From Verrucomicrobiia bacterium (GTDB lineage: Bacteria > Verrucomicrobiota > Verrucomicrobiia > Limisphaerales > JADLHS01), in the NCBI GenBank assembly GCA_026125285.1, contig JAHCLO010000036.1, positions 1-64,000 of the forward strand: 64,000 bases of DNA, given 5' to 3'. The notes beneath the pieces are model-generated. The model made no database searches and was not told the origin of the DNA. It worked only from the letters and a program-made list of their open reading frames with translations. A program made the translations under genes and the position numbers. Shown here in pieces: positions 9,194 through 17,724 of this stretch (within the stretch, counting starts at the first letter, position 1; the number at the start of each line of letters is the position of its first letter).

Positions 9194-9981
9194 TTGGCTT
9201 TGCTTTCGGGGCACAGCCTGCCACATTCCGCACAATCCGCCAACCTTTGGATTCGGACCTGACGAAACGTCATTGACCGCAGGTCGCCGATCAACATCCG
9301 GCCCGCCAAAGGCTCACCCAAACCGGCCAGCACTTTCACGACTTCCACAGCCGCCAGCGACCCGGCGGTGGCCGACACCGCGCCCAGCACGGGGAAGCGG
9401 CGCGTCCAATGCGGATTGGACTCCGGATACAAGCAGCGCAAGCACGGCGTGCGGCCCGGAATCAGAGTGGTCAGATGCAGTTCCAAATCATACACGGCAC
9501 ACTCGATCATGGGCTTGCGCAACACCACTGCGGCGTGGTTCAAAGCGAAGCGCTCCTGAAACAGCGGCGCGCAATCCACGATTACGTCTGCCTCACGGGC
9601 CAGTGGTTCCGCGTTTTCCGTGCTCGCGTTCTCCAGCACCGTCACGATGTCCAGCCGCGGATTCAATGCGCGCAGCTTCTCCACCGCGGAGGTCAGTCGC
9701 GCCGTGCCAATGCGATCATGCGTCATCAACGTCTGCCGGTTCAAATCACTGGGTTTGATGTTGCCGGCGTGCGCGAGGATCAGGCGGCCCACCCCTGCGG
9801 CGGCCAGTTGCCAGGCCACCGACCCACCCAATCCGCCGATGCGGGAGATCAAGACAGTGGCGCCTTTGAGCCGGCGCTGGCCGGCTTCACCGAAGCCTTC
9901 GATGTCCAACTGCCATTCATACACGGCCCGCTCCTCGGCGTTCAACGGCGGAAGCTCGTGGCCGGGCGTCCCTTCAACCAT
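9190..9981 (-). CDS. ThiF/MoeB/HesA-like E1 protein, variant active site
   Basis: 263 aa. The ATG at 9981 overlaps the stop of the ATPase gene by 8 nt. The MoeB fold is clear: a Gly-rich nucleotide loop (IGGLGG, about 48-53), the conserved LNRQ (80-83), and two Cys pairs for a structural zinc (CLRC at 180-183 and CAEC near the C-terminus). Two features differ from MoeB/ThiF: the acidic strand end after the Gly loop is AHAGN rather than an Asp-rich one, and the usual D-C-T-D motif reads DCAP (136-139), removing the second Asp. E1 proteins of this family adenylate the C-terminal Gly of a sulfur carrier. Its place after ModABC-like genes suggests a role in Mo/W cofactor assembly; no carrier gene is visible. 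Confidence 0.8.
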   Translation of the reverse strand: MVEGTPGHELPPLNAEERAVYEWQLDIEGFGEAGQRRLKGATVLISRIGGLGGSVAWQLAAAGVGRLILAHAGNIKPSDLNRQTLMTHDRIGTARLTSAVEKLRALNPRLDIVTVLENASTENAEPLAREADVIVDCAPLFQERFALNHAAVVLRKPMIECAVYDLELHLTTLIPGRTPCLRCLYPESNPHWTRRFPVLGAVSATAGSLAAVEVVKVLAGLGEPLAGRMLIGDLRSMTFRQVRIQRLADCAECGRLCPESKAK

Positions 9982-10618
9982 GATGCACCTCCAATTTGCC
10001 ATCGTGAAGTTGCAGAACGCAGTCCGCCAGCCGCTCGGCTTCGGCACTGCTGTGCGTGATGTGCAGCACGGTGACACCCGTGCGGGTCTGGATTTCCTCG
10101 AGCAGCCTGCACATGGCGTCCCGCGTTTCCTCGTCCAACGCGCCCAGCGGTTCGTCCAGGCACAACACGCGCGGTTGAAACGCCAGCGCGCGGCCGAGCG
10201 CGATGCGTTGGATTTCACCGCCGCTCAATCCGGCCACCGAACGCTCCAGCAACGGCGTGATGCCCAGCCAGCCGGCCAGTTCTTCAACGCGCTGCCGGAT
10301 GAGCGCCACCGGCTGGTTGCGCACCGCCAGCGAGAACCCCAGTTGCTCGCGCACCTTCAAGTGGGGAAACAACGCGGCGTCCTGGGGCACAAAACCGATG
10401 TTGCGTCGCGCCGGCGGCCAATCCGTCATATCGTCCGTGCCCAAGCGGATGCGACCACTCTCGACGCGACGCAAACCGCAGATGGCTTCCAGCAGCGTCG
10501 TCTTGCCCGACCCGGTGCGGCCCATCAGCACGGCGTAACTGCCCGGCGGCAAGGCAAACGAAAGTCCGCGCAGCGCAAACTTGCCGGCGGAGATGGTGAG
10601 TTGTTCGACCGTGATCAT
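9974..10618 (-). CDS. modC: ModC-type molybdate/tungstate ABC ATPase
   Basis: 214 aa from the ATG at 10618, overlapping the permease stop by 4 nt. Walker A GRTGSGKTT, signature LSGGEIQRIALGRAL, Walker B VLCLDEPLGALD and switch HITHSS are all present. The APLGALD-type Walker B and neighbours identify the molybdate/sulfate/tungstate importer class. It is shorter than typical ModC (about 350 aa) because it lacks the C-terminal Mop oxyanion-binding domain, as in many WtpC/TupC proteins. It should energise the permease encoded just upstream. Confidence 0.85.
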   Translation of the reverse strand: MITVEQLTISAGKFALRGLSFALPPGSYAVLMGRTGSGKTTLLEAICGLRRVESGRIRLGTDDMTDWPPARRNIGFVPQDAALFPHLKVREQLGFSLAVRNQPVALIRQRVEELAGWLGITPLLERSVAGLSGGEIQRIALGRALAFQPRVLCLDEPLGALDEETRDAMCRLLEEIQTRTGVTVLHITHSSAEAERLADCVLQLHDGKLEVHHG

Positions 10619-11448
10619 GACCGGCGGGGTTCGCCCAGGGCGGTTTCCCGTCCCCAATGACGCAGAACGAACAAGGCCGCAACGGCGGTCACGACCATTA
10701 ACAGCGAAACCGCCACGGCGGCTTCAAGATTGCCGACGCTTAACTCCAGAAACACCGTGGTGGACAACACCTCGGTCTTGAAGCGCGTAGCGCCGGAGAA
10801 AACCAGAATCGGTCCGAATTCACCCAGCGAACGCGCCCAGGCCAGCGTGGCCGCGGCCAACATGCCGCGCCGCGCCGCCGGGAACGCCACGAGCCAGAAG
10901 GCTTGCGCCCGATGGCAGCCCAGCGTCAGCGCCACCTGCTCGGGGCGCGGGCTGAGTTGGTCGAAGGTCGTTCGCATCGTCCGCACCGCGAAGGCGCAGG
11001 CCACCATGAATTGCGCGAGGATCACACTGGGGATGGCGTACGTAACCGGAAAGAACTGTTCAAGCGCCCGGCCCGGAGCCGTCTGGAACAGAATGAGCAG
11101 ACTCAGACCCACCACCAGCGGCGGCAGCACAATCGGGATTTCCACAATCAGGTCAACGATCTCCCGCCCGGGAAAACGGGTGCGCGAGAGCAGATAACCA
11201 AGCGGCACGGCGACCCAGAGCGAGAGCAGGGTCGTGAGCGTGCAGGACAACAGACTGAGGCGGATCGCATAGCGAATCTCCGGGCTTTGCAGAGCCTGCC
11301 AAAGATGTCCTGGCGTTGTGTAGGCCGCATCCGCCACCAGCATGGCCAGCAACAAAAACACGTACAGGCCGCCAATCAATCCCAGCACCGCGTAAAACCG
11401 CCGGTCACTGCCGGACAACGGCGCGTGGTCCCCAGCCAGGCGGTTCAC
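10615..11448 (-). CDS. modB: ModB/TupB-type ABC permease
   Basis: 277 aa, GTG start overlapping the binding-protein stop by 4 nt. Several TM segments are visible (YAVLGLIGGLYVFLLLAMLV, IPIVLPPLVVGLSLLILF, AVAVSLLMVVTAVAALFVL). The ATPase-contact loop is recognisable as ARSLGEFGPILVFSG, the form found in molybdate and tungstate permeases. It lies between its binding protein and its ATPase. Oxyanion specificity (Mo or W) cannot be decided from the permease. Confidence 0.88.
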   Translation of the reverse strand: MNRLAGDHAPLSGSDRRFYAVLGLIGGLYVFLLLAMLVADAAYTTPGHLWQALQSPEIRYAIRLSLLSCTLTTLLSLWVAVPLGYLLSRTRFPGREIVDLIVEIPIVLPPLVVGLSLLILFQTAPGRALEQFFPVTYAIPSVILAQFMVACAFAVRTMRTTFDQLSPRPEQVALTLGCHRAQAFWLVAFPAARRGMLAAATLAWARSLGEFGPILVFSGATRFKTEVLSTTVFLELSVGNLEAAVAVSLLMVVTAVAALFVLRHWGRETALGEPRRS

Positions 11449-12941
11449 GGCGCGGCCTCCTTGCGCCAGCGAAACCCGGTGGCCGTGAAGCGGGACTGCG
11501 ACTGCGCGGAACTCAATGCGGCGATCAATCGCTGCATGAGCCGGGGATACACTGTTTGCTGATGAATCGCCACAGGTTGGATGGCGGTCGCGCCCGGCAA
11601 CTCGATGGGTTGCACGGCAAGGTGATCGCCCGCCGCCACCGTGTTGGCTTCATAGACAATCACGGCATCAAGTCCGCCGGCGCGCAACTGATTCACCAAC
11701 AGATCGGCGGTCGGCGTCTGCACCACCACGTTGGCCATGAGTCCCTCGTAAAGACCGTGCTGCCGCAACAGTCGGGCGGTCAGCGCGCCGAGTGCGCTCT
11801 GTTGCTCGTTGGCCACGCCGAGTTTCAAGCCGGGCTGCGTGAGCGACTGGAGATCGCGCAAGCCGCGTGGATTGCCGGGTGGGGTGGCGATCACCATACT
11901 GGTTTCCGCCAAAGCCAGCGCCGGGGTGAATTCATCGCCCACGGTGCGCATGAAGGACACGTCGCACGCGAAGTAGCCATCGGGTTTCTGCCCGGCACGA
12001 ATCTGCGCCGTGAGAATCCCGCAGCCATTGTAAATGCGGTTGATGCGCACGCCCTCGCGCTGCTCGAACTCCCGCAGCGTTTCCTCAATGGCGACGCGGT
12101 TCACACCGCCGCTGAACAACACCAGTTCCGGTGTCTCACTCCAGCGATCTCCCGGCATCGGGATAAAACCCTCTTGCTCGAAGTGCCGCAGCCCGCGTTC
12201 GGGAGCGCCGAGAAAGCGCGCCAGGCGCAGCGCCGCCGCCGGCTGGCGGCACGAACGCAGGACGCCCACGCCCACTTCAGATCCCACCGAACCAAGAACC
12301 CCGCTGGCCACCGCTTCAAGCTCCGCGTATTGGCGGACGGTGACATCCCAGACGATCACCGCGTCGGCGCTGCCGAGTTTCACGTCGTTGGCGAGATCGT
12401 TGACGGTGGGTTTGAACGCCCGGGCGTGCGCCGCCAGCGCATCCCACCGCCCATCTGCCACCAGCGCACGGCGGGCGACCTGGCCAACGGCAGCCGCGCC
12501 GGGATTGGGCAACACCAAGCGCACGTCCGCTCGCAGGAGATCATCAAACGTAAGAACGGCTTTCGGATTTCCTCTGGCCACCGCGATCACCGGTGTCATT
12601 CGGGCCAGAGGAATCATTTCGGCCACCAGGTCCGCGGCGCGGGCTTGATCCAGAATCAAGTGATCGGCCGCAATAAACAAATCGCCGAGGGCGGCAATCT
12701 TGAGATTGGACAGCAACGTGCCCGAGCCGCCGTACTGGAGTTGCACCCGGGCGCCGGTGGCGGCCTCGAATTCGCGCACAGCTGGTTCCACGGCGGATTT
12801 CAGCCCCGCGGCGCAATACACCAGCAGCGGTTCCGCGGTGCGAACCGGGCCTCGCCGCGAGGCGGAGTTCCACAGCAACAGTCCGCCCAGCCCGACCAGC
12901 AGCAGCAGCGAGCCAAGAACGGTAACGCGCGCCGGATTCAT
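11445..12941 (-). CDS. modA: tandem ModA-like oxyanion-binding protein (two domains)
   Basis: 498 aa, about twice the length of ModA. After an N-terminal membrane anchor or signal (VTVLGSLLLLVGLGGLLLW) there are two consecutive periplasmic binding domains: one at about 38-265 (LLVYCAAGLKSAVEPAVREF, YGGSGTLLSNLK) and one at about 278-490 (ELVLFSGGVNRVAIEETLRE, YNGCGILTAQIR, FACDVSFM). Both carry the ModA-type first strand and the Gly-containing oxyanion loop, but with different residues, so they may bind different ligands or cooperate. The start is the ATG at 12941, 25 nt after phnW ends. It is the first gene of the Mo/W transport block. Confidence 0.85.
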   Translation of the reverse strand: MNPARVTVLGSLLLLVGLGGLLLWNSASRRGPVRTAEPLLVYCAAGLKSAVEPAVREFEAATGARVQLQYGGSGTLLSNLKIAALGDLFIAADHLILDQARAADLVAEMIPLARMTPVIAVARGNPKAVLTFDDLLRADVRLVLPNPGAAAVGQVARRALVADGRWDALAAHARAFKPTVNDLANDVKLGSADAVIVWDVTVRQYAELEAVASGVLGSVGSEVGVGVLRSCRQPAAALRLARFLGAPERGLRHFEQEGFIPMPGDRWSETPELVLFSGGVNRVAIEETLREFEQREGVRINRIYNGCGILTAQIRAGQKPDGYFACDVSFMRTVGDEFTPALALAETSMVIATPPGNPRGLRDLQSLTQPGLKLGVANEQQSALGALTARLLRQHGLYEGLMANVVVQTPTADLLVNQLRAGGLDAVIVYEANTVAAGDHLAVQPIELPGATAIQPVAIHQQTVYPRLMQRLIAALSSAQSQSRFTATGFRWRKEAAP

Positions 12942-12966
12942 GCTGCCACCCTGGGACGACGCTGCT

Positions 12967-14097
12967 TCACGGTCTGACACCCATCTCGCCCAGCACCGCT
13001 TCGATGGCGTGGACCAGTTGCTCCAGCTCGGACGGGAACAGGCGGCCAATGTTGCCGATGCGGAACGTGTCCACCTGCGTGAGCTTCCCGGGATAAATGA
13101 TGAATCCCCGGTCACTCAACTTGCGGTAAAAAGTGTTGAAGTCGAATCCGGCCGTCGGGTAATGGAACGCCGTGATGATGTGGCTCTGCACTGAAGGATT
13201 GAGCAAGAGCCGGAAGCCCAGTCGCTTCATACCGGCGAGCAGCGTTTCGTGATTGCGCTGGTAGCGCTCGCTCCGCGCGGCCACGCCGCCTTCGGCTTCC
13301 AACTCCCGCAACGCCTGATCGAAGGCCAGGATCACGTGCGTTGGCGGCGTGTAACGGAACTGGCCGCTCTTCTCGAATCCTTTGAGCTGGCCCAACAAAT
13401 CGAGACTGAGGCTGCGCGCCCATCCTTCGGTGGCCAGCAACCGCGCGCGACGAACGAAAATGAAGGAGAATCCCGGCACGCCCTCGATGCACTTGTTGGA
13501 CGAGGAAACGAGGTAATCAATCTGGCAGGCTTCAAAGTCAATCGGCATCCCGCCAAAACTACTCATCGCGTCCACCACATAAACCTTGCCGTGGCGTTTC
13601 GCCACCTGTCCGAGGGCTGCGATGGGATTCAGAATGCCAGTCGTGGTTTCGCAATGGACCACCGCCACGTGCGTCACCGCGGGATTGTCCTTGAGGCAGA
13701 CTTCGAGTGCCGCGGGATCACCGGCGGTGTCCTCGGGCGTGCGCAAGACGACGTGGTCAATCTTCGCCTGCTTGAGCATCAGCACAATGCGGTCGCCGTA
13801 AGCGCCGTTGGTGAGCACCGCCACTTTGCCGTTGGGCGGAACGCAAGATTGAAAGATCGCCTCCACACCGAAGGTGCCGCTGCCCTGGAGCAACACGACC
13901 TCCCAGCCGGACTCCCGCGAAACGCCGGCCAGTTCGAGCAGGCGTTCGCGCACGCTGGCGACGAGCGCGTTAAACTCGAAATGCCACGAGCCGGCATCGT
14001 GCAGCATCGCTCGTTTGACGGTCAGGCTGGTCGTGAGCGGACCGGGGGTGAATAACAGCTTGTCACGGGCGGAAGGGAGGTTCGATTCAAGGTTCAT
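12967..14097 (-). CDS. phnW: 2-aminoethylphosphonate:pyruvate aminotransferase
   Basis: 376 aa. PhnW converts 2-aminoethylphosphonate and pyruvate to phosphonoacetaldehyde and alanine using PLP. Recognition is by family pattern along the whole length: LFTPGPLTTS near the N-terminus, LLQGSGTFGVEA (69-80), SETTTG-like CETTTG (149-154), VVDAMSSFGG with the cofactor Asp (176), the PLP lysine in SSSNKCIEGVPGF (K202), and a YPGKLTQVDTFRIGNIG end. I start at the ATG at 14097; an upstream TTG would add six residues. The MFS transporter and PbfA-like genes upstream support a phosphonate role. Confidence 0.9.
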   Translation of the reverse strand: MNLESNLPSARDKLLFTPGPLTTSLTVKRAMLHDAGSWHFEFNALVASVRERLLELAGVSRESGWEVVLLQGSGTFGVEAIFQSCVPPNGKVAVLTNGAYGDRIVLMLKQAKIDHVVLRTPEDTAGDPAALEVCLKDNPAVTHVAVVHCETTTGILNPIAALGQVAKRHGKVYVVDAMSSFGGMPIDFEACQIDYLVSSSNKCIEGVPGFSFIFVRRARLLATEGWARSLSLDLLGQLKGFEKSGQFRYTPPTHVILAFDQALRELEAEGGVAARSERYQRNHETLLAGMKRLGFRLLLNPSVQSHIITAFHYPTAGFDFNTFYRKLSDRGFIIYPGKLTQVDTFRIGNIGRLFPSELEQLVHAIEAVLGEMGVRP

Positions 14098-14139
14098 AGG
14101 GAATCCATCATGCAATACCGAGCTTCACTTATTCGTGGT

Positions 14140-15444
14140 TCATTGGGTCACTGCGGGTGGCGTAGCCGAATTGGGTCGCCGGCCAAACCGCCAGGGCCAA
14201 CCATACAGAAAGAGACACAACACGGCTGACATCAAGGCCAGACCGGCCAGACAGTCGAAGCCGAGCCGGTATCCGCCCAGGTCCAGAATCCGGCCAAATT
14301 GTTGACCGGCCAATATCGCCGCCAGATAGCCCACGCCATCAACAAGACCCGCCACGGTGGCGACGTATTCTTTCCCCCGGATTTCGACCGCCAACACCCC
14401 CGCAAGGAGGCTGTAAGGGCCGTAGGCCAGGAAACCGATCGCGCCGACGCCCGCCGTGGCCAGCCACATATTGCGCGAAGCCAGGACCGGAAGCAAATAG
14501 ATGAAGACCGCCAGCAAACCGAGAATGGTGAAAAGCAGCCAGGTGCGCGTGAGGTGACCGATGCGGCCAAATACCCAGCCCAGCAGCACGATCCCGACCG
14601 CACCGCACGCATCAAACGGCGTCGAGAGAAACGCGGCGATCCGGCTGGACATCTCGTCCCCGCCAGTGGTTTTGAAGAAATCAACGGTCCAGGTGTTGAA
14701 GGTTTCGCGCAGCAACGTCAGCGTGAAACTCAGCGCGCACACGATCCAGAAACGGCGAATCGCCAGCAGGTCCACCACGTGGCGAAATTGAAACCCCGCG
14801 GCACGGTTTTGTCCGGCATCCGCTTTTACATCCCGCGTGTTGTCACCCCGGGGCAGAACCACCCAGCACAGCATCAGCAGGGCAGCGAGCACGATCGAAG
14901 GGCCGCTCATCACCCAGCGCCAGTCGTTGCCGCTCCAATCGGCAATGACGCCCGCCAGCAAGGTCGCGCATACACCGCCAAACACGAATCCCAGCGAAAG
15001 CACGCCCATGCTCAACGCCATCAGCCGGCCCGGAAACCAATCGGGCACCAACTTGACCATCCCGCCCCAGCCCGCCGAGCCGGCGAGCCGGTTCAGACTG
15101 TAAACCAGCGTCAGCATCGGCAGCGTACTCACCAGGCCACCGAACGCGCCAAACACTGCCACCGCCAACAACGCCAATAGAAAGGAAATTCGGCCACCGA
15201 TGCGGTCTATGAACGGGCCGAAGGCAAATTTCCCGATCATGTAGGCAATGGTGCTGTAACTGGCCACCATTCCGATCTGCTCTTTCGTCAATCCAAACGC
15301 CTCGCGGATCAACGGATTGGCCACAGCGAAGTTCTTCCGGCAAAGATAAATGCCGATGTAGCCCAGCACCAATATTCCAAGCAAGACCCACGCGCGCGCG
15401 GGTTTCATCGAAGAATGATGCTCCGCCGTGGCGGGGTTGCTCAC
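14140..15444 (-). CDS. MFS transporter of organophosphate:phosphate antiporter type
   Basis: 434 aa, about 12 TM segments. The start is a GTG overlapping the stop of the PbfA-like gene by 4 nt. The N-terminal pattern YIGIYLCRKNFAVANPLI followed by GLTKEQIGMVASYSTIAYM is that of the GlpT/UhpT/UhpC (OPA) group, and the GPFIDRIGGR loop is the MFS signature. OPA carriers exchange phosphorylated compounds for phosphate. Between phnW and the PbfA-like gene, the likely cargo is an organophosphonate such as 2-aminoethylphosphonate, which is an inference from context. Confidence 0.85.
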   Translation of the reverse strand: MSNPATAEHHSSMKPARAWVLLGILVLGYIGIYLCRKNFAVANPLIREAFGLTKEQIGMVASYSTIAYMIGKFAFGPFIDRIGGRISFLLALLAVAVFGAFGGLVSTLPMLTLVYSLNRLAGSAGWGGMVKLVPDWFPGRLMALSMGVLSLGFVFGGVCATLLAGVIADWSGNDWRWVMSGPSIVLAALLMLCWVVLPRGDNTRDVKADAGQNRAAGFQFRHVVDLLAIRRFWIVCALSFTLTLLRETFNTWTVDFFKTTGGDEMSSRIAAFLSTPFDACGAVGIVLLGWVFGRIGHLTRTWLLFTILGLLAVFIYLLPVLASRNMWLATAGVGAIGFLAYGPYSLLAGVLAVEIRGKEYVATVAGLVDGVGYLAAILAGQQFGRILDLGGYRLGFDCLAGLALMSAVLCLFLYGWPWRFGRRPNSATPPAVTQ

Positions 15445-16814
15445 GTGCGCCGACCTTTCACCTCGTTGAGGGCAACTTCAAGCCGCGTCCACGCCTGATC
15501 AAGTTCCTCCTCGGTGATGTTGAGCGGCGGCGCAAACGTGAGCACGTTGCCCTTCGATACCTTGAAGTTCAATCCGTGCCGTAATGCCGCATACATGATC
15601 TGTTCGGCGAGATCGGAGGATTCGCTCCGGCTGCCGGCGATTTCCACGCCGATCAACAATCCCAACCCGCGCACGTCACGCACCAGCGCCTGACCGGCCA
15701 ACCTTCCGCGCAAGTCAGCCACCGTCCTTTGCCCGATGACCGCCGCGCGTTCGACCAGGTTCTGTTCCGCGATGACTTCCAGCGTGGCCAGCCCCGCCGC
15801 ACAGGCTGCCGGATTCTTTTCGTGCGTGTAATGGCCAACGGATTTTTCCGCCGCGATGTTCAAATGCTCACGCACCACCACGCCGGCCAGCGGGAAAACG
15901 CCCCCGCCCAGCCCTTTGCCGAGCACGACAATGTCCGGAACCACGTCGAAATGCTCGAAGGCATAGAAACGCCCGGTGCGACCCAGGCCGATGGGAATTT
16001 CATCGAGCACGAGCAACGCGCCGTGCTTGTCGCACGCGGCGCGGATGCGTTTCCAGTAATCCGGCGGCGGAATCACTGGCACGTTGCGCACCGTTTCCGC
16101 GATCACCGCCGCCACGTCACCCTCGTGTTCCAGCATGTATTCCACATAGTCGGCGCAGGCGAGGCTGCACGACGCCCCGCAGCGGAAGGGACAATGCGTG
16201 GGATCGGGCGGCGGCGCGTGTTCACAACCCGGCAACAGTGGACCCGCGTTGTGGCGGAAGCCATATTCACCGCCAATCGAAATGGCATCCAGCGACGCCC
16301 CATGAAAAGCGTCCCACATGGAAATGGTCTTGAACCGGCCGGTGGCGGCACGCGCCAACTTCAACGCGATGCCGTTGGCCGAGGAGCCGCCAGGCGCGAA
16401 CAGCACGCGGCGAAGGTCGCCCGGAGAAAAACTGACGAGCTTCTCCGCCAGGCGAATCGCCGGTTCATTCGTGTAGCGCCGCGTGCAAAAAGGCAGTTGG
16501 TCGAGTTGTTCCTTGACCGCCGCGATGACGCGCGGATGACCGAAGCCGATCTGGTGGACGTTGTTGCCGTGAAAATCCAGGTAGCGCCGCCCTTCGACAT
16601 CCTCGATCCACGCCCCGCTGGCGCAGCGCAGCGCATTGAGGCAGGGCGTGGACATGGCCTGATGCACAAACCAGCGCGAATCTTCGGCCAACAGCGCCTG
16701 AGTGGCCGGACTCAAATGGCCCGCCTGCCAGGCCTGGCGATGTGGTGAAAGGTTGATGTCGCCCTCGACGCGCAGGCCATCGAGGTTTACCGGGTTGGGA
16801 GACGGGTTTGACAT
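15441..16814 (-). CDS. pbfA: class-III aminotransferase-fold enzyme, probably PbfA-like ammonia-lyase
   Basis: 457 aa from the ATG at 16814; a GTG seven codons earlier is an alternative. PLP-site features are present: WDAFHGASLDAIS (167-179), the cofactor Asp in DEIPIGLGRTG (D271) and the PLP lysine in VLGKGLGGG (K300). In this fold some members are transaminases and others are lyases; PbfA removes ammonia from (R)-1-hydroxy-2-aminoethylphosphonate, giving phosphonoacetaldehyde, and travels with phnW. The phnW/MFS neighbours make that the best guess. A curious Cys ladder at 208, 212, 216 and 220, each four apart, could bind a metal. Ordinary class-III aminotransferase remains possible. Confidence 0.65.
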   Translation of the reverse strand: MSNPSPNPVNLDGLRVEGDINLSPHRQAWQAGHLSPATQALLAEDSRWFVHQAMSTPCLNALRCASGAWIEDVEGRRYLDFHGNNVHQIGFGHPRVIAAVKEQLDQLPFCTRRYTNEPAIRLAEKLVSFSPGDLRRVLFAPGGSSANGIALKLARAATGRFKTISMWDAFHGASLDAISIGGEYGFRHNAGPLLPGCEHAPPPDPTHCPFRCGASCSLACADYVEYMLEHEGDVAAVIAETVRNVPVIPPPDYWKRIRAACDKHGALLVLDEIPIGLGRTGRFYAFEHFDVVPDIVVLGKGLGGGVFPLAGVVVREHLNIAAEKSVGHYTHEKNPAACAAGLATLEVIAEQNLVERAAVIGQRTVADLRGRLAGQALVRDVRGLGLLIGVEIAGSRSESSDLAEQIMYAALRHGLNFKVSKGNVLTFAPPLNITEEELDQAWTRLEVALNEVKGRRT

Positions 16815-16821
16815 GATGATC

Positions 16822-17724
16822 TCACTTGCTGGCACCGACGAACGCCTCGCGCACGGGGCGTGCGATCCAGGCCTCAGGCGCTTGAACCTTCAAGGCGAAC
16901 GCAATGGTGGCGGCCGTGTCGTAGGTGTTTACCGGCGATTGAATCTCGTGACCAGCGCGCACGCCCGGGCCGACCACGAGCCACGGGATTTCTATCTCCG
17001 CCATGGTGGCGCCGCCGTGCCCTTTGCCTTTGCCGCCATGATCGGAGGTCACCAGCAGCAACGTGTGATCTTTGATTCCCGCTTTCTCAATCGCCCCCAT
17101 CACCTCGCCGATAAGCTCGTCGGCCATTGCCACGGCCGCGTAATACTCCGGGGTGCCGTGGCCATACTTGTGCCCGGCGCCATCCACGTGATCGAGGTGG
17201 ATAAAAGTGAGCGTGGGTTTGCGGCGGTGGATGAACTCCACGGCGCGTTGAGTGGTATTGGTCGGTCCGGCGGTGTCTTCGATCACATCCACCGCCTGAC
17301 GCTCGAACAGGTGACCGTAGCCGCCCCAATCATGAAACACACCCAGCGTGGCCCCGGGCATCTGTTCACGCAGCACGCTGAAGATCGTCGGGAAAATCCC
17401 GCCCGGCCCCCGAACCGTGGGCGCGATGTCGTATTTGTCCGGCCGCCAATCGTTGGAAGTAACCCCGTGCTGCTCCGGGCCGGCCCCCATGATCATGGAA
17501 GCCCAATTCGGCCCGCTGGAGGTGGGCATCACCGCCCGTGCCCGCAATGTCCATGCGCCCTGGCTCTGCAGCCGCTTCAGATGGGGCGCCTCGGCGCGCA
17601 ATAAACCGTCCGGGCTAAGGCCGTCCACGCCCACCACGACCACGTGCCTGACCTGCGCCGGCGCACCGGCAACCAGCAAGCCGAAACAGGCAACGAGACT
17701 GAAACTGAGCAATCGCGGAGTCAT
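16822..17724 (-). CDS. secreted alkaline-phosphatase-superfamily hydrolase
   Basis: 300 aa from the ATG at 17724 with a signal peptide (residues 1-24, ending APAQ). Metal and catalytic residues of the nucleotide pyrophosphatase/phosphodiesterase branch are visible: Asp34 in VGVDGLS, a Ser nucleophile in TSSGPNW (about 70, where NPPs usually have Thr) with Asn73, Asp/His in HLDHVDGAGH (about 178-185), SDHGG (228-229) and His236. It is the first gene of the phosphonate block, 7 nt before the PbfA-like start. It could dephosphorylate or release phosphonates from esters outside the cytoplasm. It differs from PhnA phosphonoacetate hydrolase, which belongs to the same superfamily but is longer and cytoplasmic. 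Confidence 0.8.
   Translation of the reverse strand: MTPRLLSFSLVACFGLLVAGAPAQVRHVVVVGVDGLSPDGLLRAEAPHLKRLQSQGAWTLRARAVMPTSSGPNWASMIMGAGPEQHGVTSNDWRPDKYDIAPTVRGPGGIFPTIFSVLREQMPGATLGVFHDWGGYGHLFERQAVDVIEDTAGPTNTTQRAVEFIHRRKPTLTFIHLDHVDGAGHKYGHGTPEYYAAVAMADELIGEVMGAIEKAGIKDHTLLLVTSDHGGKGKGHGGATMAEIEIPWLVVGPGVRAGHEIQSPVNTYDTAATIAFALKVQAPEAWIARPVREAFVGASK

Noticed and set aside
11316-12977. Long plus-strand frame opposite the ModA-like gene
   Set aside because: Antisense to a recognisable gene, with low-complexity His/Gln/Arg composition and no domain.
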